Positions 1-6,242 of a stretch of DNA of 9,741 bases are shown here, piece by piece. The translations under genes were made by a program, and so were the position numbers. Under the pieces are notes generated by a model. That model saw nothing but the letters and a program-made list of their open reading frames with translations. It was not told the origin of the DNA and did no database searches. The stretch covers positions 1 to 9,741 of the forward strand of contig CAYJMF010000149.1 in assembly GCA_964370855.1 (NCBI GenBank), in the 5' to 3' direction. This stretch comes from JAKLKS01 sp964370855 (GTDB lineage: Bacteria; Planctomycetota; JAJSAM01; JAKLKS01). Position 1 is the stretch's first letter. Each line of letters opens with the position of its first letter.

Positions 1-16
1 CGCGCCGGTAGGCGCG
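1..16. repeat. short perfect inverted repeat at the window edge
   Basis: CGCGCC (1-6) and GGCGCG (11-16) are perfect reverse complements around a GGTA loop, giving a 6-bp stem. No T-run follows on the plus strand. It could be the end of a structure belonging to an upstream gene cut off by the window, or chance in very GC-rich DNA. The rest of 1-60 shows no recognisable gene or tRNA. One plus-strand frame stays open from base 1 to a TAG at 43-45, but it is too short to judge. Confidence 0.2.
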
Positions 17-93
17 CATCGCCCGCGAGAACCCACACGGGATAGCGAGGAGCCCACCCCTTCCCCCCCTCCCCCGTTCTCCCCCCCGCACCC

Positions 94-118
94 GGAGGGG
101 GGTACGATTCCCCGCTCC
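94..118 (+). promoter_or_regulatory. hairpin covering the SD-like sequence of mqnA
   Basis: GGAG (94-97) can pair with CTCC (115-118) and GGGG (99-102) with CCCC (110-113). The G98/G114 mismatch lies between the two helices and the loop is TACGATT (103-109). The arm GGAGGGGGG is the only SD-like sequence upstream of the mqnA ATG. It lies about 20 nt away linearly, and folding would both hide it and place the helix against the start codon. The same stretch contains TACGAT, a possible -10 element, so the DNA may act as a promoter rather than as RNA structure. GC-richness makes chance pairing easy. Confidence 0.3.
103..108 (+). promoter_or_regulatory. candidate -10 element for mqnA (TACGAT)
   Basis: TACGAT matches TATAAT at 4 of 6 positions and fits TANNNT. 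It stands in one of the few AT-containing spots of a region otherwise made of C and G runs. If used, transcription would start near 114-116 and the mRNA would be almost leaderless, with ATG at 119. No convincing -35 box is visible. This is an alternative to reading 94-118 as a translational hairpin. Confidence 0.3.
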
Positions 119-877
119 ATGCTCTCCCTCGGATCCGTCCCCTATGCCAACGCCCGCCCCCTCATCGAGGGGCTCGCGGGGGACCCCGCGGTGCGCCTCG
201 TCCTCGAAGCCCCGTCGCGGCTCGCCCGGCGGCTGGCCGACGGGGAACTGGACGCGGCCCTGGTGCCCTCCGTGGTGGTGATCAAGAACCCCTCGCGGGT
301 GCTGGTGCCGGCGGGGTGCATCTCCTCGAAGGGGCGCGTCACCAGCGTGTCGCTCTTCTGCCGGAAGCCGCTCCGGCGGGGGGCCCGGATCCTGCTCGAC
401 TCCTCGAGCCTCACCAGCGCCCACCTCGTCCGGATCCTCCTCGACGGCCCCCTCGGCGCCCCCGGGGCCTCCTTCGAGACCTGCCCCCCGACCCTCGACC
501 CCCGGCTGGCCGACGCCGACGCGGTGCTCCTCATCGGGGACCCGGCCCTCGTGCTCGACCGGGCGGGGCTCGGGGAGGTGGACCTCGGCGAGGCCTGGAC
601 CCGGTGGACGGGGCTGCCCTTCGTCTGGGCGGTCTGGGCGGCCAGGGACGGCGCCGCGGCGCGGAACGCGGAGCCGGTGCTCCGGGCGGCGCGCCGCCGC
701 GGCGAGGCCGCGCTCCCCTCCATCGTGGACCGGGAGGCGGCGCGGCTCGGGATGGACCGCGGGGTGATGGAGCGCTACCTCGGGGGCCACATCCGCTTCG
801 ATCTCGGCCCCGACGAGAGGGCCGGCCTGGAACGGTTCCGCGCCGAGTGCCTGAGGTCGGGAATCGCCGCGGGCTAG
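119..877 (+). CDS. mqnA: chorismate dehydratase MqnA (menaquinone biosynthesis, futalosine route)
   Basis: MqnA removes water from chorismate to give 3-[(1-carboxyvinyl)oxy]benzoate, the first committed step of the cytoplasmic futalosine pathway to menaquinone. The 252-residue protein has the usual size and motifs of this periplasmic-binding-protein-like fold: an N-terminal YxNxxPL (residues 9-15), LDAALVPS (44-51), a V-x-SVSLF segment near 74-80, LDSSSLTSAHLVRILL (93-108), LLIGDPAL (137-144), DLGEAWTRWTGLPFVWAVW (155-173), and a C-terminal YLGGHIRFDLG segment (220-230). ATG at 119 places the first motif where the family has it, although no SD lies at normal spacing. An ATT at 107 in the same frame is a remote alternative start. 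The gene stands alone on this strand. Other futalosine genes (mqnB, C, D) are not in the window. Its stop codon overlaps that of the convergent gspJ. Confidence 0.93.
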   Translation: MLSLGSVPYANARPLIEGLAGDPAVRLVLEAPSRLARRLADGELDAALVPSVVVIKNPSRVLVPAGCISSKGRVTSVSLFCRKPLRRGARILLDSSSLTSAHLVRILLDGPLGAPGASFETCPPTLDPRLADADAVLLIGDPALVLDRAGLGEVDLGEAWTRWTGLPFVWAVWAARDGAAARNAEPVLRAARRRGEAALPSIVDREAARLGMDRGVMERYLGGHIRFDLGPDERAGLERFRAECLRSGIAAG

Positions 878-1617
878 CCGCCACCCTCGGGCTTCTTCTC
901 CTCCTCGGCGGCGGGGGCCGCGACGTCGAAGGCCCCGGGGAAGACGACCCATCGCGTGAAGGAGTACTCCACGACCTCGTCGGCGCGGGAGGGGTTGGTG
1001 GAATTCCCCTCGATGACGAGGGTGATCTTCGCCGAGCGGGGGAGCTTCGACTTCTCCTTGGAGTCCCAGGCCCGGAGGGCGTCCTCCTTCTCGTCCCCCT
1101 CCTCCGCCGTGGGGTCCCCCTCGTAGAAGTCCACAGTGAACTGCCTCACCCCGTCGATGACCTTGTACCAGTCCCCCCCCTCGAGGGGCTTGTCGTCCAC
1201 CCCGAACTGCTCCCGCCGGTAGAGGACGTAGCTCCCGTCCCCCTCCCGGAGGCGGTACCCCGTCTCCGTCACGTCGGACCGGAGCATCCGGCCGTCGACC
1301 TCCTCCTGCCCGCGGCTGTCCAGGGTGGTGACGAAGTCGAGCCGGGTCCGGTCGCCGCCCTCGTCCTCGGCCTTGAACCCGAGGGGCCCCCCCTCCTGGA
1401 CGAGGAGGAAGGCGCCCTCGAGATCCCTGGCGACGAACTCCACGGCCACGGTGCCGCCGGCCATGGCGGACGTGGTGGTCTGGACGACGGTGCGGACGTT
1501 GAAGGCCGACACCACGGCCCCGTAGACGAAGGAGATGAAGATCCCGAGCACGAGGGCGCCCACGAGGACCTCCACCAGGGTGAAGCCCGGGGCCGGGGTG
1601 CGGTCGCGGGGGGTCAT
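874..1617 (-). CDS. gspJ: T2SS minor pseudopilin GspJ
   Basis: GspJ is a minor pseudopilin that, with GspI and GspK, forms the tip complex starting the periplasmic pseudopilus. The 247-residue protein begins with a short leader and a type III signal: cleavage is expected after Gly11, and the mature N-terminus FTLVE carries the conserved Glu at +5. A hydrophobic helix follows (about 12-36). The C-terminal half matches the GspJ pattern: GVRQFTVDFYEGD (156-168), AWDS (183-186), then LPRSAKITLVIE (192-203). Residues 167-192 are a charged, Glu/Asp/Lys-rich loop, and the protein ends in an acidic tail. ATG at 1617 overlaps the gspI stop as ATGA, with GGAGG about 10 nt upstream, so translation is probably coupled. 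This is the last gene of the operon. Gene family and order make the call firm. Confidence 0.88.
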   Translation of the reverse strand: MTPRDRTPAPGFTLVEVLVGALVLGIFISFVYGAVVSAFNVRTVVQTTTSAMAGGTVAVEFVARDLEGAFLLVQEGGPLGFKAEDEGGDRTRLDFVTTLDSRGQEEVDGRMLRSDVTETGYRLREGDGSYVLYRREQFGVDDKPLEGGDWYKVIDGVRQFTVDFYEGDPTAEEGDEKEDALRAWDSKEKSKLPRSAKITLVIEGNSTNPSRADEVVEYSFTRWVVFPGAFDVAAPAAEEEKKPEGGG

Positions 1618-2165
1618 CGCGCGGATTCCTCCTCGTCCTTCGGGGCGGGGAGGAAGGTCTCGACGCGGAACTCCTCGCCCTCCTCCTCCCCGGCGGGGAT
1701 GTAGGAGACCGTGAGGACGACGCGGAGGCGGACCTCCGGATCGGCGGGCTTCTGGCCCTCGGCGGCCTTGGGCGGCCCGGCGTCCTCGTCGGCGGGGAAC
1801 AGGAAGGCGGTGTCCTCGTCCTCGGTGTAGCCGGCGGCCACGACCCGGGCGGTCACCACCTGCCAGCGGTAGTCCTCGAAGGGGTTCTCGGCGCCGTACT
1901 CGACCTCCTCCTCGAAGCCCCCCTCGTCGTCCTCCTCGTAGTCCGCGGGCTTCGCCCGGATCTCCGCCAGCTTCCGGGCCGCCAGCATGCGCAGGGTCCG
2001 CTCCTGGTTGGCGCGCACGGCCCCGGCGATGGCGCTGTCCGTGGCGTTGGCCCAGGCGAGGACCACGGCGGCGAAGATCACGAGGGCCACGAGGACCTCG
2101 ATGAGGACGAGGCCGGATTCCCCGGCCCGTGCCCCCGGTCCCCCGGACCCGTCGCTAGAAGGCAT
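1614..2165 (-). CDS. gspI: T2SS minor pseudopilin GspI
   Basis: GspI binds GspJ in the tip complex of the pseudopilus. The 183-residue protein has a prepilin signal with cleavage expected after Gly18. The mature start is LVLIEVLVALVIF, with Glu at +5 and Leu instead of the commoner Phe at +1. The helix continues to about residue 42. ARKLAEIRAKP (64-74) corresponds to the family's region after the helix that precedes the globular domain. The globular part is unusually acidic: I count 39 Asp/Glu against 17 Arg/Lys in the whole protein, with dense clusters after residue 76 and around the middle and end. ATG at 2165 lies inside the end of gspH (11-bp overlap), with AGGTGG about 9 nt upstream. GspI rather than another minor pseudopilin rests on size, motif and position between gspH and gspJ. 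Confidence 0.85.
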   Translation of the reverse strand: MPSSDGSGGPGARAGESGLVLIEVLVALVIFAAVVLAWANATDSAIAGAVRANQERTLRMLAARKLAEIRAKPADYEEDDEGGFEEEVEYGAENPFEDYRWQVVTARVVAAGYTEDEDTAFLFPADEDAGPPKAAEGQKPADPEVRLRVVLTVSYIPAGEEEGEEFRVETFLPAPKDEEESAR

Positions 2166-2763
2166 CGCCGCGCACCACCTGCTCGAAGGGGGCGTCCCCG
2201 GGGACGTAGTCCACGGCCCCCGTGATCCCGTTCACCTCGATGGAGAACTGGGCCTGTTCCGGGTCGGCGATCTCGTCGGAGATGAGGAGGACCATGAAGC
2301 CGTTGGGGGCGATCTCCCCCTTCTCGGAGAAGGTGACCACGAGGTCCCCCGAGGTCTTCACGGTGCCGGCGTCGAGCTTCACCCCGGCGAAGCGGATGTA
2401 CTTCGGGAGGTCCACGGGCTCCGTGACGATGACCTCCTCCTGGTTCCGGCGGTCCTCCGCGGATTCCGGGGAGCCCCTGGGAATCACCGACTCCCACTGC
2501 CCGGTGTCGAGGTGGATGTGGAGTTCGAAGGCCCGGTGGGCGCGGATGGCCTGCCCGCGGAGGAACTCGATGGAGGAGCCCACCTGCCGGGCCGCCGAGG
2601 AGAGCTTGGCCTCCCCGGTCATCCCGTCGAGGTGGATCACGGCGTAGGTGAAGGCGAAGGCGAGGATGGCGAGCACCACCATGAGCTCGACGAAGGAGAA
2701 CCCCCCTTCGCGGGGCGCCGCCGCGGGGGCCGGGCCTCGGCGGGAGGGGGGGGCGGGGGGCAA
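2155..2763 (-). CDS. gspH: T2SS minor pseudopilin GspH (TTG start)
   Basis: GspH is a minor pseudopilin placed just below the GspI-J-K tip and above the GspG shaft. In this 202-residue protein a Pro/Ala-rich 21-residue leader ends in GG, and the mature protein starts FSFVELMVVLAIL with Glu at +5. A long helix runs to about residue 55. The GspH-type β domain follows, with SSIEFLRGQAIRAHRAFELHI (62-82) and, towards the end, VTFSEKGEIAPNG and a closing ITGAVDYVPG. The start is a TTG 8 nt after the gspG stop. I see no ATG or GTG before the prepilin motif and no good SD, so initiation by coupling to gspG is likely and the exact start is less certain than the gene. The last 11 bp overlap gspI. Confidence 0.87.
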   Translation of the reverse strand: MPPAPPSRRGPAPAAAPREGGFSFVELMVVLAILAFAFTYAVIHLDGMTGEAKLSSAARQVGSSIEFLRGQAIRAHRAFELHIHLDTGQWESVIPRGSPESAEDRRNQEEVIVTEPVDLPKYIRFAGVKLDAGTVKTSGDLVVTFSEKGEIAPNGFMVLLISDEIADPEQAQFSIEVNGITGAVDYVPGDAPFEQVVRGDAF

Positions 2764-2771
2764 GGGGCCCG

Positions 2772-3245
2772 CTACTCGCCGGTGGTGGAGCCGGAGCCCG
2801 AACCGGCGTCGCCCTTCCCGGTGTCGGAGAGGTGGTCGGAGTCGATGTCCGCGTCCTGGCCCTCGCCCCCGGGCTGGCCGTCGCCGCCGAGGGAGCGGAT
2901 GACGTACTTCCGGGTCCCCGTCTTCTCGTACTCGTACTCGTTCCCCCAGGGGTCCACGCCGAGGTCGGGCATGAGGGCGTCCTCCTCCCCCTTGATGGGC
3001 TCCTTGAGTTCGTTCAGGTCCTCGGGGATGCGACCGGCGTTCTTGATCTGGTACATGCCGATGGCCTTCTTCATCTCGCTGATCTCGGCCTTGGCCTTGG
3101 TGACGCGGGCCTCGGCGAGGGCGCCGATGACCTTCACCGTCACCGTGGTGGCGAGGATGCCGATGATGGCGATGACGACCAGGAGCTCCACGAGGGAGAA
3201 GCCGGCCTCGTCGCGGGGGGTGCGGCCTTCGGCGGTGTCTTTCAT
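2772..3245 (-). CDS. gspG: T2SS major pseudopilin GspG
   Basis: GspG polymerises into the pseudopilus that pushes cargo through GspD. The 157-residue precursor has a 15-residue leader cut after Gly15. The mature start is FSLVELLVVIAIIGILAT, with Glu at +5, and a long amphipathic helix follows. The C-terminal hallmark is present: DPWGNEYEY (98-106), then SLGGDGQPGGEGQDADID (118-135), the Asp-rich loop that binds calcium in characterised GspG proteins. A hydrophilic Ser/Gly/Asp tail of about 20 residues follows and is longer than usual. ATG at 3245 is chosen because AGGAGG ends 7 nt upstream. An ATG 21 nt further upstream (3266) would put that SD inside the gene. Separated from gspF by 46 nt, this gene has the best ribosome site of the operon, as suits the most abundant component. 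Confidence 0.93.
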   Translation of the reverse strand: MKDTAEGRTPRDEAGFSLVELLVVIAIIGILATTVTVKVIGALAEARVTKAKAEISEMKKAIGMYQIKNAGRIPEDLNELKEPIKGEEDALMPDLGVDPWGNEYEYEKTGTRKYVIRSLGGDGQPGGEGQDADIDSDHLSDTGKGDAGSGSGSTTGE

Positions 3246-3252
3246 GGGAGCG

Positions 3253-3258
3253 CCTCCT
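3253..3258 (-). promoter_or_regulatory. consensus ribosome binding site of gspG (decides start)
   Basis: On the minus strand this reads AGGAGG, followed by exactly 7 nt and then ATG at 3245. It is the strongest SD in the operon and rules out the upstream in-frame ATG at 3266. Strong initiation fits the need for many GspG subunits relative to the other components. Confidence 0.8.
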
Positions 3259-3291
3259 GGAACCATTCTATTCGACGCCGGCCCGCCGCGG

Positions 3292-4521
3292 TCACTTCCG
3301 GATGTTCGCGCCGATGTCCATGATGGGGAGGAGGACGGCCAGCACGATGAAGCCCACGACCAGGGCCATGGCGACGATGAGGATGGGCTCGAGGATGGAG
3401 GTGAGCTTCGTGGTGGTGACGTCCATCTCCTCGTCGTAGGCCTCGGCGACGCGCTCGAGCATCTCGTCGAGCTGTCCGGACTGCTCCCCGATGCTGATCA
3501 TGTAGCCCACGACGGGGGGGAAGACCCCGCTCCGCTTCATGGGGCCGGAGATGTCGGCGCCCTCGAGGATGCGGTCGTGGATCTCCCGGATGACCCGGGA
3601 GAGGACCTGGTTGTCCACCACGTTCTGGACGATGGTCAGGGCGTGGAGGGCGGGGACGCCGCTCTTGAGGAGCGTGGAGAGGGTGACCGCGAAGCGGGAG
3701 ACGGCGGACTTCTTGAGGAGGTCCCCGACCACGGGGATGCGCAGCATGAAGCGGTCCCGCCGGAAACGGAAGCCCTCGCTGCGCAGCGCCCCCCGGTAGA
3801 GGAACCAGAACCCGAAGGCCACGACGAGCACGGCCCACCACCAGTCCTTGATGAAGTTCGAGGCCCCGATGAGGATCTGGGTGGGGAGGGGGAGGACCGC
3901 CTGCCCGCGCCCGGCGGACTTGACCACGGCGAGGATGCGGGGGACCACGAAGGTCATGAGGCCCATGACGACGAGGGACCCGATGATCACCATGACCACG
4001 GGGTAGGCCAGCGCCGCCTTCACCCGGGCCCGGGTCCGGTTCTGCTTCTGCAGGTAGTCGGCCAGCCGCCTGAGGACCACGTCCAGGTTGCCCGAGGCCT
4101 GCCCCGCCTTGACCATGTTCACGAAGAGGTCGTTGAAGTAGGCAGGGTGGAAGGCCATCGCGTCGGCGAGGTTGGCGCCCTGGGTCACCTTCTCGCGCAC
4201 GTCGCGCAGCACCGCCTCGAGGTCGGGGTGCTCCGCCTGGTCGATGAGGGCGGAGAGGCTCTGTGCGAGGGGGATGCCGCTGCGGAGCATGGTGGCGAGC
4301 TGGCGGGTGACGCCGGCCACCTCCTCGGAGTGGCGGCGCTTGAGGAGGGGGGGGACCCAGTCCCGCCTCTTCCCGCCGATGTCGGCCTTCGTCCGGAGGT
4401 CCACGACGTGGAACTTCTGGCCGCGGAGCTTGACCCGGGCCTCCCGCGCCGTGTCGGCGTCGAGGATCCCCTCCCGGACCTTGCCGGCGGCGTCCAGCGC
4501 GCGGTACTCGAAGACGGGCAC
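3292..4521 (-). CDS. gspF: T2SS inner-membrane platform protein GspF
   Basis: GspF is the polytopic inner-membrane protein that couples the GspE ATPase to pseudopilin assembly. At 409 residues it has the family length and the start MPVFEYRALDAAGK. Two repeated T2SSF domains are visible, each with an SG-x-LD motif: GQASGNLDVVLRRLADYL (140-157) and GEQSGQLDEMLERVAEAY (345-362). Three membrane segments are expected at about 173-195, 226-243 and 378-401. The C-terminus LLPIMDIG is typical. The GTG start comes one base after the gspE stop (TAG-C-GTG) with no clear SD, so translation is very likely coupled to gspE. The protein is intact. The related PilC is excluded mainly by the gsp neighbours and order. 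Confidence 0.93.
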   Translation of the reverse strand: MPVFEYRALDAAGKVREGILDADTAREARVKLRGQKFHVVDLRTKADIGGKRRDWVPPLLKRRHSEEVAGVTRQLATMLRSGIPLAQSLSALIDQAEHPDLEAVLRDVREKVTQGANLADAMAFHPAYFNDLFVNMVKAGQASGNLDVVLRRLADYLQKQNRTRARVKAALAYPVVMVIIGSLVVMGLMTFVVPRILAVVKSAGRGQAVLPLPTQILIGASNFIKDWWWAVLVVAFGFWFLYRGALRSEGFRFRRDRFMLRIPVVGDLLKKSAVSRFAVTLSTLLKSGVPALHALTIVQNVVDNQVLSRVIREIHDRILEGADISGPMKRSGVFPPVVGYMISIGEQSGQLDEMLERVAEAYDEEMDVTTTKLTSILEPILIVAMALVVGFIVLAVLLPIMDIGANIRK

Positions 4522-4522
4522 G

Positions 4523-6232
4523 CTAGAAGGCGTCCAGCTGGGTCACCCGGAGGACCTCCTCGACGGTGGTGACCCCCTGGACCACCTTCGAGGCCCCGTC
4601 CATGCGGAGGGTTCTGCAGCCCCTCTCGAGGGAGGCCTTCTTGATGATGCTGGCGGAGGCGTGGTCCATGACCTGCTGCTTCACGGCCTCGTCCACGGGC
4701 AGGATCTCGTAGATGGCGGAGCGGTCCGTGTACCCCGTCTGGAAGCAGTTGGGGCAGCCCGTGCCCCTGTGGAGCTTCCCGCCCGGCAGGTCGGAGAACT
4801 TGAGCCCGATCTCGCCCAGCTCCTTCAGGTCCGCCTCCGTCGGCTCGAAGGAGATCTTGCACTCCTGGCAGATCATGCGGACGAGGCGCTGGGCGATGAC
4901 CACGAGCACGGAGGACGACACGAGGTAGGGCTCGATGCCGAAGTTGAGCATGCGGGCCACGGCCCCTGCGGAGTCGTTGGTGTGGAGGGTGGAGAACACG
5001 AGGTGGCCCGTGAGGGCGGCCTGGGTGGCGATGCGGGCCGTCTCCTCGTCGCGGATCTCGCCCACCATCATGATGTCGGGGTCCTGGCGCAGGAGGCTGC
5101 GCAGGCCCGCGGCGAAGGTGAGCCCCTTCTTCTGGTTCACCTGGATCTGGCTGATGGAGTCCAGGTGGTACTCGATGGGGTCCTCGATGGTGATGACGTT
5201 CTTCTGGGAGGAGTTGATGCGCTGGAGCGATGCGTAGAGGGTCGTCGTCTTGCCGGAGCCCGTCGGGCCGGTGACCAGGATGATGCCGTGGGTGTAGTGG
5301 ATGTAGCGATCCACCAGCTTCAGGTCCTCGTCGTCGAGGCCGATCTCCTGGAGCTCCAGCAGGCGGGCCGTGAGGTCGAGGAGGCGCATGACGATGCGCT
5401 CGCCCTGGCTGGTGGGCACCGACGAGATGCGGATGTCCACCTCGCCGTCGCCGAGCTTGATGGTGGCGCGGCCGTCCTGGGGGAGGCGCCTCTCGGCGAT
5501 GTCCATCTTCCCCATGACCTTGATGCGGGAGATGACGGCCTCCTGCACCTTCTTCGGGATGGCCTCCATGTCGTAGAGGATGCCGTCGATGCGGTAGCGG
5601 ACCTGGAGGCGGTCCTCGTAGGGCTGCAGGTGCACGTCCGAGGCGCGCATCTTGAGGGCCTGGAAGAGCACCATGTTGACGAGCTTGATGATGGGGGCCT
5701 TGTTGGCCACGTCGAGGATGTCCTCGGACGCCTCCACGTCCGCCGTGAGGCCGAGGAGGTCCCCCTCCTCGAGGGTGTCGAGGGCCTCGTCCACCATGTC
5801 GGCCTTGCGCTTGTAGGCCTTGTTGATGAGGTTGGTGATCTCCGTGCGCGGGGCGAGCACGGGGTCGACCTCGCATGCCATCATGCTGGCGAGGTCGTCC
5901 AGGGGGAACGTGTCGAGGGGGCTCGAGGTGGCGACCCGGACGGATCCGTTCTCGCGGGAGATGGCCACGAGCCCGTAGTTGCGGGCGAAGTTCACGGGGA
6001 CGCGGTTCACGAACTCCGCGGGGACGTTCACCCCGGAGAGGTCCTCCATCATGGGGATGCGGAGCGCCCGGGCGAAGACGCGGAGGATGTCGGCCTCCGT
6101 GACGTAGCCCTTCTGGAGGAGGACGCGGTCGAGGCTCTGGCCCGTCTCCTCCTCGGTGCGGAGGACCTCCGCGAGGCGCTCCTCGTCGAGGAGCCCCTCC
6201 TCCCTCAGGATCCGGGCGACGGTCTCGCGCAC
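4523..6232 (-). CDS. gspE: T2SS assembly ATPase GspE
   Basis: GspE is the hexameric cytoplasmic ATPase driving pseudopilus growth. The 569-residue protein opens with a T2SSE_N/MshEN-like domain (about 1-140) holding two related helical motifs, REEGLLDEERLAEVL (10-24) and LQKGYVTEADILRVF (39-53). The second conserved domain runs from about 180. The catalytic core is complete: Walker A GPTGSGKTT (322-330), Asp box TIEDPIEYHL (348-357), Walker B DPDIMMVGEIRD (384-395) and His box LTGHLVFSTLHTND (407-420). A CxxC pair at 455/458 and another at 493/496 form the zinc site of the CM domain found in GspE. The GTG start lies 10 nt after the gspD stop without a clear SD, and no better start is visible. 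The next gene, gspF, follows after 1 nt. PilB is the closest alternative family, but gspD-to-J context makes GspE the better name. Confidence 0.94.
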   Translation of the reverse strand: MRETVARILREEGLLDEERLAEVLRTEEETGQSLDRVLLQKGYVTEADILRVFARALRIPMMEDLSGVNVPAEFVNRVPVNFARNYGLVAISRENGSVRVATSSPLDTFPLDDLASMMACEVDPVLAPRTEITNLINKAYKRKADMVDEALDTLEEGDLLGLTADVEASEDILDVANKAPIIKLVNMVLFQALKMRASDVHLQPYEDRLQVRYRIDGILYDMEAIPKKVQEAVISRIKVMGKMDIAERRLPQDGRATIKLGDGEVDIRISSVPTSQGERIVMRLLDLTARLLELQEIGLDDEDLKLVDRYIHYTHGIILVTGPTGSGKTTTLYASLQRINSSQKNVITIEDPIEYHLDSISQIQVNQKKGLTFAAGLRSLLRQDPDIMMVGEIRDEETARIATQAALTGHLVFSTLHTNDSAGAVARMLNFGIEPYLVSSSVLVVIAQRLVRMICQECKISFEPTEADLKELGEIGLKFSDLPGGKLHRGTGCPNCFQTGYTDRSAIYEILPVDEAVKQQVMDHASASIIKKASLERGCRTLRMDGASKVVQGVTTVEEVLRVTQLDAF

Positions 6233-6242
6233 CTGCGGGGCC

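Noticed and set aside
1..60. Possible tRNA or end of an RNA gene at the left edge
   Set aside because: The short stem at 1-16 is not accompanied by an acceptor/T-arm pattern on either strand, and no T-loop consensus is present.
61..88. C7/C5/C7 homopolymer tracts upstream of mqnA as a phase-variable switch
   Set aside because: The tracts are short, interrupted and outside the coding region. Similar runs occur elsewhere in this DNA simply because of base composition.
316..1704. 462-codon plus-strand frame across mqnA and gspJ
   Set aside because: Out of frame with mqnA and antisense to gspJ. It is Pro/Arg/Gly-rich low-complexity translation with no ribosome site, while both true genes are well supported.
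2153..4534. The 10-mer GCTAGAAGGC occurring near both 2154 and 4522
   Set aside because: It arises because gspH and gspE both end in Asp-Ala-Phe-stop with the same codons. I see no extended repeat around it.
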